Assembly: GCF_001874525.1 (NCBI RefSeq) | Contig: NZ_LKAQ01000005.1 | Coordinates: 55,917-119,916, forward strand | Source of the DNA: Pseudodesulfovibrio hydrargyri | GTDB lineage: Bacteria > Desulfobacterota > Desulfovibrionia > Desulfovibrionales > Desulfovibrionaceae | Direction: 5' to 3' | Length of the DNA: 64,000 bases | Part shown: piece after piece, positions 1-8,161 of the stretch | How positions within the stretch are numbered: position 1 is the stretch's first letter | Layout: each line of letters starts with the position of its first letter | Program-made: the position numbers and the translations under genes | The notes under the pieces: generated by a model | Database searches by the model: none | Told to the model about the DNA's origin: nothing | What the model saw: the letters and a program-made list of their open reading frames with translations, nothing else

Positions 1-1
1 C

Positions 2-907
2 GCGCCCGCAGTGCTGGTCACCCTGGCCTGTTTCGGCGGGCTGCGCGGAGCCCAGGACATGCGCACGCCGCTGTACGTGGCCGTGGGCATCAACGTGATC
101 AACGTCCTGTTGGACTGGTTGCTCATCTTCGGCCACGGGTCGTTTCCGGCCATGGGCGTGGCCGGCGCGGCCATAGCCAGCACGGTCAGCCAGTGGATCG
201 GGGCGTTCTGGTGTCTGATCGCGGTATACCGCACTCTGGGGCTGACCGTTCACATGCGCGGCGCGGGACTGGTCCGGCTTATGCGCGTGGGCGGCGATTT
301 GTTTTTGCGCACCGGGGCGGTGCTGGTTTTCCTGACCCTGTGCACCCGGGTGGCCAACCGGTTTGGCCCGGATCAGGGCGCGGCCTTCCAGGCCACCCGG
401 CAATTCTTCCTCTTTTCGGCCCTGTTTCTCGACGCCTTCGCCATCACCGGGCAGAGCCTGGTCGGCTATTTTCTGGGAGCGGACGACCGGGCCAAGGCCC
501 GCGACGTGGCCCGGCTGGTCTGTTGGTGGAGCTTCGGCACGGGCGTGGCACTGTGCGCGGCCATGCTGCTGGGCACCGACCTGGTGGCCTGGCTGTTGGT
601 CCCCCCGGCTGCCTATGCCGTGTTCGGGCCGGGGTGGATCGTGGTCTCCCTGTCCCAGCCCATAGGCTCCCTGTCATTCGCCACGGACGGCATCCACTGG
701 GGTACCGGCGACTTCGCCTACCTGCGCAACAGCATGCTGGCGGCCTCGGCCGTGGGCGTGGCGTGCGTGCTGGCCGTGGAGTTCTTCGAGCCGCCGCAAG
801 TGCTGGTTTATATCTGGCTGGCCTCGACCCTGTGGACCTTCATCCGGGCGGGCTTCGGACTGGTGCGCATCTGGCCCGGCGTGGGCCGTGCGCCTCTCAG
901 GGGATAG
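2..907 (+). CDS. MATE-family multidrug/organic cation exporter, C-terminal part (5' end outside window)
   Basis: An integral inner-membrane exporter of the MATE superfamily (Na+- or H+-driven drug/cation antiport). The reading frame is open from base 2, so the true start lies upstream and the roughly 300 residues seen are about the C-terminal two thirds of a usual 440-460-residue protein. The visible start has the conserved loop GLRGAQDMRTP followed by a membrane segment ending in DWLLIFG, typical of the DinF-like branch; about eight hydrophobic segments follow. A second MATE gene lies at 44091-45533 and is clearly a different paralogue. The substrate cannot be told from sequence. Confidence 0.85.
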   Translation, partial: APAVLVTLACFGGLRGAQDMRTPLYVAVGINVINVLLDWLLIFGHGSFPAMGVAGAAIASTVSQWIGAFWCLIAVYRTLGLTVHMRGAGLVRLMRVGGDLFLRTGAVLVFLTLCTRVANRFGPDQGAAFQATRQFFLFSALFLDAFAITGQSLVGYFLGADDRAKARDVARLVCWWSFGTGVALCAAMLLGTDLVAWLLVPPAAYAVFGPGWIVVSLSQPIGSLSFATDGIHWGTGDFAYLRNSMLAASAVGVACVLAVEFFEPPQVLVYIWLASTLWTFIRAGFGLVRIWPGVGRAPLRG

Positions 908-923
908 GGCGGGCCGCAGGGCG

Positions 924-962
924 CGAAAAAGGCCCGTCGGTGTTGCCGCCGGGCCTGAAAAA
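924..962 (-). terminator. Rho-independent terminator of the Hpt gene
   Basis: A G/C stem (AGGCCCG 930-936 with CGGGCCT 950-956) is flanked on its left by a run of A, which is a U-tract on the minus strand. It lies just past the stop codon of the minus-strand Hpt gene and also separates it from the convergent MATE gene. Confidence 0.6.
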
Positions 963-980
963 TCGCCGTCGCGGGCCGGA

Positions 981-1325
981 TCAGTGCTCGGCCAGATAGT
1001 TGAACATGAATTCGTAGGCGTTGCGCATCTCTTCCTCGAGATCGTCCATGAGCGTCATTGCCTTGTCCAGGTCGCCCGCCTTGCAGGCGTTTTCCAGCTG
1101 AAGACAACATTCGCGCACGCGCTCCACGCCGATGGTCGCGGCTCCGCCCTTGAGGGAGTGGGCCAAATGGCGCAGCTTCTCCACGTCGCCGGAGGACAGG
1201 GCGTCCTTGATACTTTGGATTCTCTTGGGCTCCTGGGAGATGAACACGGTGAACATCCGCTTCATGAACGGGCGGCGATCCGCCATTGATTCCAGGAACT
1301 TGCTGTCGACTATTTCCTTTCCCAC
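981..1325 (-). CDS. Stand-alone Hpt (histidine phosphotransfer) domain protein
   Basis: A cytoplasmic phosphotransfer protein that relays phosphate between a hybrid histidine kinase and a response regulator. The whole protein is one Hpt four-helix bundle with the signature AHSLKGGAATIG, whose His (about residue 56 from this start) is the phosphorylation site. I chose the GTG at 1325 because GGGAG lies five bases before it; a GTG at 1349 would add eight residues but has no ribosome site. No kinase or receiver gene is adjacent, so its partners lie elsewhere. The family assignment is secure; the pathway is unknown. Confidence 0.82.
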   Translation of the reverse strand: MGKEIVDSKFLESMADRRPFMKRMFTVFISQEPKRIQSIKDALSSGDVEKLRHLAHSLKGGAATIGVERVRECCLQLENACKAGDLDKAMTLMDDLEEEMRNAYEFMFNYLAEH

Positions 1326-1433
1326 CTTGTCTCCCGCCTTTGTGCACACCCCTATTTCGCCGATCGCATTCTACCTGTATACTTTGATGGATCGTTTTCG
1401 GCAACTGGTTTGCTCACAAAGTGGAGAAGTCGA

Positions 1434-2063
1434 TCAGGCTGGGTTGTAGAAGAACCGGCCGAGGCCGACGGTGAAGACGATACAGCCGTAGGCGGCGTGC
1501 TCCAGGGAGGCGAGGAGCAGGGAGCCGGTCCTGCGGTAGGTCCGGGTGAAGATCCAGCCCGCCGGGAGGGTCAGGGCCACGGCCACCCAGTTGGCGAAGA
1601 CGATATGCAGGAAGGAGAAGGCCAGGACGCTGGCCCAGGTGCGGGCGCGTTCCGTCCTCAGGATGGGGGCGTAGCGGTGGAAGAGGAAGGCCCGGTAGAT
1701 GGTCTCCTGCGGAAAGGCGGACAGCAGGGGGTACAGGGCCATGACGGCCAACCACAGAAGGGGCCTGGCGCGTGGAAAACCGAAAAGTTGGTCCGGAGCC
1801 CAGATAAAAACCGTTATGGCCGAACAGAGGGCGACCATCAGGGACCGGAGGGCTATGGCCCGCAAAAAATGGTTGTTTTTGCGAAGAAAAGTGGAAAATT
1901 CCATTTTTGGGAGGAATCCGCCCTTGCCTAGATAGATCAGGCAACCGCCCGCAAAGACGAGGAGCAGGGGGATTTTGGGAAACGGCAACCAGCCGCGGGC
2001 GTGGAGCGACGGGAGCAGGCCGAACAGGACCAGGAATTCGAGCCAGAGAAACGGGGCGGGCAT
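1434..2063 (-). CDS. CPBP-family intramembrane metalloprotease (CAAX protease/bacteriocin-processing type)
   Basis: A predicted polytopic membrane protein of 209 residues. It carries the three CPBP signatures: QETIYR (Glu120, Arg124), FSFLH (His153) and LEHAAYG (His189), which in this family form the glutamate/histidine metal site of Rce1-like proteases. About six hydrophobic segments are visible. Bacterial members act in bacteriocin immunity, signal-protein processing or unknown roles, and nothing nearby suggests a substrate. No Shine-Dalgarno sequence precedes the ATG; instead a perfect 14-base palindrome, CGCGTATATACGCG (2066-2079), lies just upstream and could be an operator. Convergent neighbours are unrelated. 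Confidence 0.75.
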   Translation of the reverse strand: MPAPFLWLEFLVLFGLLPSLHARGWLPFPKIPLLLVFAGGCLIYLGKGGFLPKMEFSTFLRKNNHFLRAIALRSLMVALCSAITVFIWAPDQLFGFPRARPLLWLAVMALYPLLSAFPQETIYRAFLFHRYAPILRTERARTWASVLAFSFLHIVFANWVAVALTLPAGWIFTRTYRRTGSLLLASLEHAAYGCIVFTVGLGRFFYNPA

Positions 2064-2311
2064 GTCGCGTATATACGCGCGGTTGCCGGGCCGGTCCAGC
2101 TTATCGGGCGGTTGTCATGCAAACGCCACATTTCTTTTGTTTTCATGTTTTCCACAGATTTTTGCGAAAAAAGTTTCCTGTTCGCACAGTCTGTGGAAAC
2201 GCTGTGGAATAGGTTTAAATCTTCCGCAATGCCGGTTTATTCGCATCTATCTTTCGGATAAGGGTCTTCTTCCGCATATATGAATGGACGATATCGATGA
2301 AGGAGGCTCGG

Positions 2312-3076
2312 TTGTTCGCAGTGTTCCCTAAGCGGCCTTTTGCGGCGGTTGGCTTGCTGGTCCTGGCGTGGGCGTGCCTGGCGCGTCCGGTCCTGGCCGG
2401 CGATTCGGTCACCTTCGCCCTGTTCACCAGGGGGTGGCCGCCGTTCGAGATGGTCGTGGACGGCGAAGCCCGGGGAGCGGCCCTGGACATCTTCCGCGTC
2501 ACCATGCCCAAGGGCACAGAGACCCGAGTGCTGATGCTGCCCGCCTCGCGCAGCGCCCTCCGGTCGGAAGGGGACACGGTCTACACGCGACTCGAATGCC
2601 GGGACTGGCTGGACAACGCCGATCTCTATTTATGGAGCGCCCCCGTGCTGGCGCTGCGCACGGTACTCGTGAGCAGGGGGAGCAGCCCTGTGGAGTATCG
2701 GGGCGAAACCAGCCTGCACGGTCTGACCATCGGCTGCATCAAGTCCTACAGCTATCCCAACGTGGTCCCGTTGTTCAACAGCGGCAAGGCATTTCGCTAC
2801 GACGTGAACAGCGACGTGGTCCTTTTGCGCATGCTCAAGGCGGGCCGGGTGGACGTGGCCCTGTTCGACGAATACACGGTCCGCTGGATCATCCGCACCT
2901 CCCCGGAGATGGGGACGGACGATTTTTACATCGCCAAAAAGGAACTGGGCAGCTCGGATTTGCGTTTCGCTTTCAACCGACACCCGGGCTGGGAGGCCCG
3001 CCTTCCCGAGGTCAACGAGCGCATCCGGGCCAACCGGCGGGCCGGGGTTTACGACAGGATAATGGAACGCTACTGA
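2312..3076 (+). CDS. Periplasmic solute-binding protein, bacterial extracellular family 3-like
   Basis: An exported binding protein resembling the amino-acid/polar solute-binding family 3, with the early FTRGWPPFEM-type sequence and two-lobe pattern. I prefer the TTG at 2312 because AAGGAGG (2300-2306) lies five bases before it; the ATG at 2297 would place that ribosome site inside the gene and has none of its own. From TTG the protein starts with a clean signal peptide (basic start, hydrophobic core, cleavage near PVLAG). There is no transporter gene next to it, so it may serve a distant ABC system or act as a sensor. The family is fairly sure; the ligand is unknown. Confidence 0.72.
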   Translation: MFAVFPKRPFAAVGLLVLAWACLARPVLAGDSVTFALFTRGWPPFEMVVDGEARGAALDIFRVTMPKGTETRVLMLPASRSALRSEGDTVYTRLECRDWLDNADLYLWSAPVLALRTVLVSRGSSPVEYRGETSLHGLTIGCIKSYSYPNVVPLFNSGKAFRYDVNSDVVLLRMLKAGRVDVALFDEYTVRWIIRTSPEMGTDDFYIAKKELGSSDLRFAFNRHPGWEARLPEVNERIRANRRAGVYDRIMERY

Positions 3077-3099
3077 GCCTCTTTCGGGGCAATGGCCGA

Positions 3100-3136
3100 A
3101 AAAAAGGGTGAGGGCATGGCGCCTTCACCCTTTTTT
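3100..3136. terminator. Bidirectional terminator between convergent genes
   Basis: A long stem with A-run on one side and T-run on the other: AAAAAAGGGTGAGGGC pairs with GCCTTCACCCTTTTTT around a short loop, with one G-U pair. It can end both the binding-protein gene (plus) and the ligase/ACT operon (minus). Confidence 0.85.
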
Positions 3137-3154
3137 CGCGCGGTGGCCGGAGCG

Positions 3155-3586
3155 CTACATGGCGTAGAGCTTGTCGCCGGGGATGATGTTGATGTCGTTC
3201 TTGCGGAGCAGTTCGATGCCCTGGTCCGTGCGGTCGAAGCGGAAGATCAGTACCGCGGAATCGCCGGACTGCTGGACGAAGGCGTACATGTATTCCACGT
3301 TGATGCCCGCGTCCTGGAGCATGGTCAGGATGCTGTTCAGGCCGCCGGGCTGGTCGTTGACCTCCACGGCAACCACCGAGGTGCGGCCCACGGTGAAGCC
3401 CGCCTCCTTCAATTTGGCCTTGGCCTTTTCAAAGTCGGACACGATCAGACGCAGGATGCCGAAGTCCGAGGTGTCGGCCAGGGACAGGGCGCGGATGTTC
3501 ACCCCGGCCTCGGAGAGGATGCGGGTGACCTCGGCCAGGCGTCCGGCCCGGTTTTCCAGAAATATGGAGAGTTGATCGACTTTCAT
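3155..3586 (-). CDS. Double ACT-domain protein partnered with aryl-CoA ligase
   Basis: A 143-residue cytoplasmic protein made of two tandem ACT domains (about 1-70 and 71-143), each starting with the usual beta strand ([21 protein letters not shown]). ACT domains bind amino acids and regulate metabolic enzymes. It lies 26 bases downstream of the phenylacetate-CoA ligase gene on the same strand. This pairing is common in sulfate reducers and methanogens. I infer that it senses an aromatic amino acid for the ligase or its pathway; the ligand itself is not visible in the sequence. The operon ends at the terminator at 3100-3136. Confidence 0.85.
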   Translation of the reverse strand: MKVDQLSIFLENRAGRLAEVTRILSEAGVNIRALSLADTSDFGILRLIVSDFEKAKAKLKEAGFTVGRTSVVAVEVNDQPGGLNSILTMLQDAGINVEYMYAFVQQSGDSAVLIFRFDRTDQGIELLRKNDINIIPGDKLYAM

Positions 3587-3612
3587 GGTGTTCTCCTTGG
3601 CTTATTGACTGG

Positions 3613-4917
3613 TTAGTCCTTGTGGCGGTTGTCGATGATGCGCTTGGCCTTGCCCAGGGAACGCTCGATGCTCTTGGGTTCGACCAGTTTGACCTTGGCG
3701 GTGACGCCCAGGAATTCCTTAATGTTCTTCATTACCTTCGATTCCACACGCTGTAAACTCTTGATCTCGTCGGAGAACAGGGCCTCGTTGACCTCCACCT
3801 GGACCTCCAGGGTGTCGAGGTTGCCCTGGCGTTCGATGATCAGCTGGTAGTGCGGGGTCAGCCCCTCGGTGTCGATGAGGATGGACTCGATCTGGGACGG
3901 GAACACGTTGACGCCCCGGATGATGAGCATGTCGTCGGAGCGGCCGGTGACGCGCCTCATGCGCACGGTGGTGCGGCCGCATTTGCACGGCGTGTAGTTC
4001 AGGGTGGTCAGGTCGCGGGTGCGGTAGCGGATGAGCGGGATGCCTTCCTTGGTCAGGGTGGTGAAGACCAGTTCGCCTTCCTCGCCAGGGCCCACGGGTT
4101 CGCCGCTGACCGGGTCGATGGTCTCGGCCAGGAAGTGGTCTTCCTGGATGTGCAGGCCGTCCTGGGCGGCGGCGCATTCGATGGCCACGCCCGGGCCCAT
4201 GATCTCGGACAGGCCGTAGATGTCGATAGCCGTGATGCCGAGCTTCTTCTCGATGTCCGCGCGCATCTCGTTGGTCCAGGGCTCGGCCCCGAAGATGCCG
4301 ATGCGCAGGGGCAGCTCGCGGATGTCGATGCCCATCTCCAGACCGGTCTCGGCCAGGAACAGGGCGTAGGAGGGGGTGCAGCAGATGACGTCCGGGGCGA
4401 AGTCCTTGAGCAGGGTGACCTGCCTTCGGGTGGAGCCGCCGGACATGGGCACGACCGTGGCGCCCAGGGCCTCGGCCCCGTAGTGCGCGCCCAACCCCCC
4501 GGTGAACAGGCCGTAGCCGTAGGCGTTGTGGACAGTGTCAGCGGCCGAAGCCCCGGCGGCCATCATGCACCGGGCCACGAGTTCGCCCCAGTTCTCGATG
4601 TCGCGCTTGGTGTAGCCGACCACGGTGGCCGTGCCGGTGGTGCCCGAGGAGGAGTGGATGCGGACGATCTGGTCCTTGGGCACGGCGAACATGCCGAAGG
4701 GATACTGGTCGCGGAGGTCCTGCTTGACGGTGAAGGGCAGCAGGGAGACGTCCTTCAGGGTCTTGATGTCCTGTGGCTTGACTCCCTTCTCGTCGAATTT
4801 TTTCTTGTAGAACGGGACGTTGGCGTAGACCCGCTCGCACAGCGATTTGAGCCTGCGCAGCTGGAGCGCTTCCATGTCCTCCCTGGGCAGGGTCTCGTTC
4901 TTCACATCGTAGATCAT
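3613..4917 (-). CDS. paaK: Phenylacetate-CoA ligase-type aryl-acid:CoA ligase
   Basis: A cytoplasmic adenylate-forming enzyme (ANL superfamily) that activates phenylacetate, indoleacetate or similar aryl acids to CoA thioesters using ATP. The 434-residue protein has the ATP loop [15 protein letters not shown], the GLSEIMGPG acceptor motif, a TRDL/GRSDDML hinge and a C-terminal domain, all typical of PaaK. Start at 4917 is set by AAGGAGGA directly upstream; an ATG at 4962 would extend it by 15 residues that are really the ribosome site. The leader contains a likely aromatic attenuator (4966-5091). In anaerobes such ligases work with indolepyruvate:ferredoxin oxidoreductase, which is not in this window. 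Confidence 0.92.
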   Translation of the reverse strand: MIYDVKNETLPREDMEALQLRRLKSLCERVYANVPFYKKKFDEKGVKPQDIKTLKDVSLLPFTVKQDLRDQYPFGMFAVPKDQIVRIHSSSGTTGTATVVGYTKRDIENWGELVARCMMAAGASAADTVHNAYGYGLFTGGLGAHYGAEALGATVVPMSGGSTRRQVTLLKDFAPDVICCTPSYALFLAETGLEMGIDIRELPLRIGIFGAEPWTNEMRADIEKKLGITAIDIYGLSEIMGPGVAIECAAAQDGLHIQEDHFLAETIDPVSGEPVGPGEEGELVFTTLTKEGIPLIRYRTRDLTTLNYTPCKCGRTTVRMRRVTGRSDDMLIIRGVNVFPSQIESILIDTEGLTPHYQLIIERQGNLDTLEVQVEVNEALFSDEIKSLQRVESKVMKNIKEFLGVTAKVKLVEPKSIERSLGKAKRIIDNRHKD

Positions 4918-4965
4918 CCCTTCATCCTCCTTGGGCGGCCTTTGATCGGCCAAGCTGTCCATATG

Positions 4966-4995
4966 AAAAAACCACGGTCTGATACAGCCCGTGGT
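4966..4995 (-). terminator. Attenuator terminator in the paaK leader
   Basis: On the minus strand ACCACGG pairs with CCGTGGT around an 11-base loop and is followed by a run of six U. It lies between the leader peptide (5041-5091) and the paaK start (4917), where a plain terminator would make no sense because no longer minus-strand gene lies upstream. The 5' arm can instead pair with bases 5030-5037 (GCTCGTGG with CCACGGGC, eight pairs including one G-U), giving an antiterminator that excludes the terminator. Confidence 0.7.
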
Positions 4996-5040
4996 CCGCT
5001 CTAGCGCCTTCCCCGCGCCGTTCCAAAAGCCACGAGCCTC

Positions 5041-5091
5041 CTAAAGAGAGCCCGTAAACCAGAAAAAGCGCGCAAATAGGTATTTTTGCAT
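5041..5091 (-). CDS. Aromatic-rich leader peptide, 16 residues
   Basis: A short frame reads MQKYLFARFFWFTGSL and then stops. Six of sixteen residues are aromatic (Tyr4, Phe6, Phe9, Phe10, Trp11, Phe12). The stop codon lies only a few bases before the antiterminator arm at 5030-5037, the spacing expected for classical leader-peptide attenuation. No clear Shine-Dalgarno sequence precedes the ATG, and a start further upstream in the same frame (for example a TTG at codon -6) is possible. Codon content and position support a regulatory leader; no function of the peptide itself is implied. Confidence 0.6.
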   Translation of the reverse strand: MQKYLFARFFWFTGSL

Positions 5092-5098
5092 AGGCGAA

Positions 5099-5127
5099 AC
5101 AGTGCCCAATGTTCCGGTTTGCGTCAA
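5099..5127 (-). promoter_or_regulatory. Possible sigma-70 promoter for the leader/paaK transcript
   Basis: TTGACG (5127-5122), a 17-base spacer and CACTGT (5104-5099) on the minus strand. The -35 box is good but the -10 box is poor. If used, the transcript would start almost at the leader ATG. Confidence 0.25.
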
Positions 5128-5243
5128 GGGGTTTGTGGGCTTGAGGCCGGTCAACGGGCGTCCGCCGCGCCGGGCTCGATTGTTGCGGACCAATCCAAAG
5201 TGCATTACACAATCGGAGATTAACAATCGACATTGGAGTTGCT

Positions 5244-5831
5244 ATGACATTCAGGGAATTGATGGAGCGCAACCGGTCGCGGCGCAAGTTCGACGAGTCC
5301 AGGCCGGTGAGCGCGGATGAACTGACCGAACTGGTGGACCTGGTCCGGTTCATGCCCTCGGGCAGGAACCTCCAGCCGCTCAAGTACATCGTCACCGCCG
5401 ATCCGGCGCAGTGCGTCGAAATTTTCCCGCTTCTGGGCTGGGCAGGGTACCTCGCCGACTGGAAGGGCCCGGCCGAGGGCGAGCGACCCACGGGATACAT
5501 CATCATGCTTCTGGACAAGGATGTGGCCGACACGCCCCACTGCGATGACGGCATCGCCTGCCAGAGCCTCATGCTCGGCGCGGTGGAAAAGGGATACGGC
5601 GGCTGCATCATCGCCACGGTCAACCGCAAGAAGCTGGCCGCGCTCTTCGACCTCCCGGACCGCCTCGAGATCCTCATGGTCCTGGCCCTGGGCGTCCCGG
5701 CCCAGGAAGTGGTCCTGGAATCGCTTCCCTCGGACGGCAGTATAAAGTATTGGACCGGCGAGGACGGCAAACACCACGTGCCCAAGCGCGGGCTCGACGA
5801 GATTCTGGTGGGGCGTTTCCCCAAGAATTGA
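5244..5831 (+). CDS. Nitroreductase-family FMN protein
   Basis: A predicted FMN-dependent oxidoreductase of 195 residues. The N-terminal NRSRRKFDES and the RFMPSGRNLQPLKY segment are the FMN-binding signatures of nitroreductases; the ACQSLMLGAVEKGYGGC stretch matches the dimer/flavin helix. It resembles the 'nitroreductase family' proteins of anaerobes that may act on quinones, nitro compounds or flavins; the true substrate is unknown. GGAG five bases before the ATG supports the start. It begins a co-directional run with rsfS, gpmI and a small zinc-ribbon protein, though a functional link is not evident. Confidence 0.85.
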   Translation: MTFRELMERNRSRRKFDESRPVSADELTELVDLVRFMPSGRNLQPLKYIVTADPAQCVEIFPLLGWAGYLADWKGPAEGERPTGYIIMLLDKDVADTPHCDDGIACQSLMLGAVEKGYGGCIIATVNRKKLAALFDLPDRLEILMVLALGVPAQEVVLESLPSDGSIKYWTGEDGKHHVPKRGLDEILVGRFPKN

Positions 5832-5862
5832 CGGTGGTTCACGGTAAACACAAGGACAGACA

Positions 5863-6237
5863 TTGCTTAACAAAGAAAAGAAATTCGCCGAAATGGCGAG
5901 CGTCGACAAGGCCCGTGACGTGGCCGGATGGCTCGACGCCAAACAGGGCGAGCGGATCAGCATCATCGACGTGACGGGGTTGAGCTCGGTCACGGACATG
6001 ATCCTGGTGGTCTCGGCCCGGGGCGTGAAGCACGCCCAGGCCCTGGCCTCGCACATTCTGGACAAGGCCGCCGAAGAGAACATGGAATTCCTGAGCATGG
6101 AGGGCCACAAGACCGGCGAGTGGGTCCTGATCGACCTGAACGACGTGCTCGTGCACGTCTTCCTGGACGAGCTCAGGGAGTTCTACAACATCGAAGGCAT
6201 GTGGACCGAAGCTCCCCGCGTGGAGTTCGAGGCCTAA
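5863..6237 (+). CDS. rsfS: Ribosomal silencing factor RsfS (Iojap family)
   Basis: Binds ribosomal protein L14 on the 50S subunit and blocks subunit joining when nutrients are scarce. The 124-residue length is normal, and the family core is clear: the ISIIDVTGLSSVTDMIL start of the domain, a GHKTGEWVLIDLNDVLVHVF core and a C-terminal REFYNIEGMW. A TTG start at 5863 is preferred, with AAGGA before it; an ATG at 5893 is the alternative. It lies 7 bases upstream of gpmI, a pairing frequently seen in Desulfovibrio-type genomes, suggesting cotranscription. Confidence 0.92.
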   Translation: MLNKEKKFAEMASVDKARDVAGWLDAKQGERISIIDVTGLSSVTDMILVVSARGVKHAQALASHILDKAAEENMEFLSMEGHKTGEWVLIDLNDVLVHVFLDELREFYNIEGMWTEAPRVEFEA

Positions 6238-6244
6238 CGGACAT

Positions 6245-7780
6245 ATGGACATGGCCGAACCCAAGAAGACACTGCTGCTGATACTGGACGGCTGGGGCAT
6301 CGCCCCGGACGGCGCGGGCAACTGTGTGCGCAATGCCGCCACCCCGCATCTCGACCGGCTCCTGGCCGAATATCCCTCCACCCGCCTGACCTGCTCGGGA
6401 CGCGCCGTGGGGCTGCCCGACGGCTTCATGGGCAACTCCGAGGTGGGCCACATGAACATCGGCGGAGGGCGGGTAATCTACCAGGACATGACCCGCATCG
6501 ACATGGCCATAGAGGACGGCTCCCTGTTCGACAATCCCGTCCTCAAGAGGCTGATGGACAGGACCAAGGCGGGTTCCGGGCGGCTGCATCTCATGGGGCT
6601 GCTCTCGGACGGCGGGGTCCATTCGCACCTGCGCCACCTGTTCGCCCTGCTGGACATGGCCAAGGCCGAGGGCGTTCCCGAGGTCTTCATCCACGTCTTC
6701 ATGGACGGCCGCGATACGGCGCAGAAGGGCGGGCTCGCCTATCTGCGCACCCTGCGGGCCAAGCTCGACGAACTCGGCCTGGGCACGATCGCCACCCTGT
6801 CCGGCCGGTTCTGGGCCATGGACCGCGACAAGCGGTTCGAGCGCGTGGAAAAGGCCTACCGGGCCCTGGTGGACGGCCAGGGCGTGTCCATCGACGACCC
6901 GGTCGCGGCCGTGGAGGCGCGCTACGCCGAGGGCGAGTTCGACGAATTCGTCAAGCCGAGCGTGGTGGCGGGCGTGGACGGGCGCATCCAGGACGGCGAC
7001 GGCCTGTTCTTCTTCAACTTCCGCGCGGACCGCGCCCGGGAGATCAGCCGTGCCATCTTCGAAAAGGATTTCAACGAGTTCGACCGACCCAACGTGCCGG
7101 TCCCGGCCATGTTCGCGACCATGACCCGGTACGAGTCCACTTTCCCCATGGAAACGGCCTTCCCGCCCGAGGACTACGAGGGCACCCTGGGCGAGTTCGC
7201 CTCGGCCCATGGCATGAAGCAGCTGCGCATCGCCGAGACCGAGAAATACGCCCACGTGACCTATTTTCTCAACTGCGGGCGCGAGGAGCCGTTCCCGGGC
7301 GAGGACCGGATCATGATCCCGTCCCCGCGCGAGGTGGCCACCTACGATCTCAAGCCGCAGATGAGCGCCGATGAGGTGGCCGACACCCTGATCGCCAAGT
7401 GGGGCGAGTACGATCTGTGCGTCTGCAACCTGGCCAACCTGGACATGGTCGGGCACACCGGGATCATGGAGGCCGCCGAAAAGGCGTGCGTGGCCGTGGA
7501 CGGCTGCGTGGGCCGCATCGTGGACACGGTGCTGGAAAGCGGCGGCCGGGTGCTGATGACCGCCGACCACGGCAACGCGGAGCAGATGCTCGACCAGAGC
7601 GGCGCGCCGCACACGGCCCATTCCACCAATCCGGTGCCCCTGGTCTTTATGGAAAAGGGGCGCGAGGACGCGGTCCTGGACGAGGGCATCCTCGGCGATA
7701 TCGCCACCACCGTCATCGGTCTGTGGGGCATGGAGCCGCCCGCCGGAATGACCGGCAAGAACCTGGTACACAAGGGATAA
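6245..7780 (+). CDS. gpmI: 2,3-bisphosphoglycerate-independent phosphoglycerate mutase
   Basis: Interconverts 3- and 2-phosphoglycerate in glycolysis/gluconeogenesis in the cytoplasm, using two Mn2+ ions. At 511 residues it is full length. Visible landmarks are LLILDGWG (metal Asp), GNSEVGHMNIGGGR (phosphoserine nucleophile), MDGRDTA, the N-L-DMVGHTG metal site and TADHGNAEQM. These place it in the alkaline-phosphatase superfamily iPGM group. It is followed only two bases later by a small zinc-ribbon gene, with which it is probably cotranscribed. The window also holds gap (62680-63660), but the two are far apart. Confidence 0.96.
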   Translation: MDMAEPKKTLLLILDGWGIAPDGAGNCVRNAATPHLDRLLAEYPSTRLTCSGRAVGLPDGFMGNSEVGHMNIGGGRVIYQDMTRIDMAIEDGSLFDNPVLKRLMDRTKAGSGRLHLMGLLSDGGVHSHLRHLFALLDMAKAEGVPEVFIHVFMDGRDTAQKGGLAYLRTLRAKLDELGLGTIATLSGRFWAMDRDKRFERVEKAYRALVDGQGVSIDDPVAAVEARYAEGEFDEFVKPSVVAGVDGRIQDGDGLFFFNFRADRAREISRAIFEKDFNEFDRPNVPVPAMFATMTRYESTFPMETAFPPEDYEGTLGEFASAHGMKQLRIAETEKYAHVTYFLNCGREEPFPGEDRIMIPSPREVATYDLKPQMSADEVADTLIAKWGEYDLCVCNLANLDMVGHTGIMEAAEKACVAVDGCVGRIVDTVLESGGRVLMTADHGNAEQMLDQSGAPHTAHSTNPVPLVFMEKGREDAVLDEGILGDIATTVIGLWGMEPPAGMTGKNLVHKG

Positions 7781-7782
7781 CA

Positions 7783-8025
7783 ATGGCTGAAAGCAAGAAA
7801 CCCCTGACCCCGGTGAAACCGGCGGCCATGGAAATGATCTTCCTCTACCCCTGCCCGCACTGCGGCCGGGAGGTCCCGCTCATCGCGCCGTCCCGGCCCG
7901 CCATGGCCCAGTGCGACGCCTGCCGCGAGAACTTCCCCATCGTGCCGGTGGACGACCGGACCATCCGCTATCTCAAGCTCATCCTGGCCGGGGGCAAGGC
8001 GGGCATCGACCCGGATTTCCTCTAG
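7783..8025 (+). CDS. Small zinc-ribbon protein of unknown function
   Basis: An 80-residue protein that I do not recognise by name. Two CxxC pairs (CPHC and CDAC, about 23 residues apart) suggest a structural zinc ribbon. The rest is a short basic start (MAESKKPLTPVKP) and a C-terminal helix. The ATG follows the gpmI stop by two bases, and the pair ends at a strong terminator (8073-8110), so it is the last gene of the rsfS-gpmI transcript. Possible roles include a small RNA- or protein-binding adaptor, but nothing in the context decides. Confidence 0.75.
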   Translation: MAESKKPLTPVKPAAMEMIFLYPCPHCGREVPLIAPSRPAMAQCDACRENFPIVPVDDRTIRYLKLILAGGKAGIDPDFL

Positions 8026-8072
8026 GCGGACAAGCCCCCCAACGTGGTAACCGGGCAAATCGAATGAGACGC

Positions 8073-8110
8073 AATCCCCTATGGCGGCGCAGTCGTAGGG
8101 GATTTTTATT
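8073..8110 (+). terminator. Rho-independent terminator after gpmI operon
   Basis: AATCCCCTA (8073-8081) pairs with TAGGGGATT (8096-8104), followed by a T-rich run. It closes the nitroreductase-rsfS-gpmI group. Confidence 0.85.
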
Positions 8111-8161
8111 GCGGTCCCGGGCGGTGACGCCGAGCGAAGCGGGCCGCATAGGAGGGTGGGA

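Noticed and set aside
6173..7783. 536-codon minus-strand frame
   Set aside because: It is the antisense shadow of gpmI, which has complete motifs on the plus strand.
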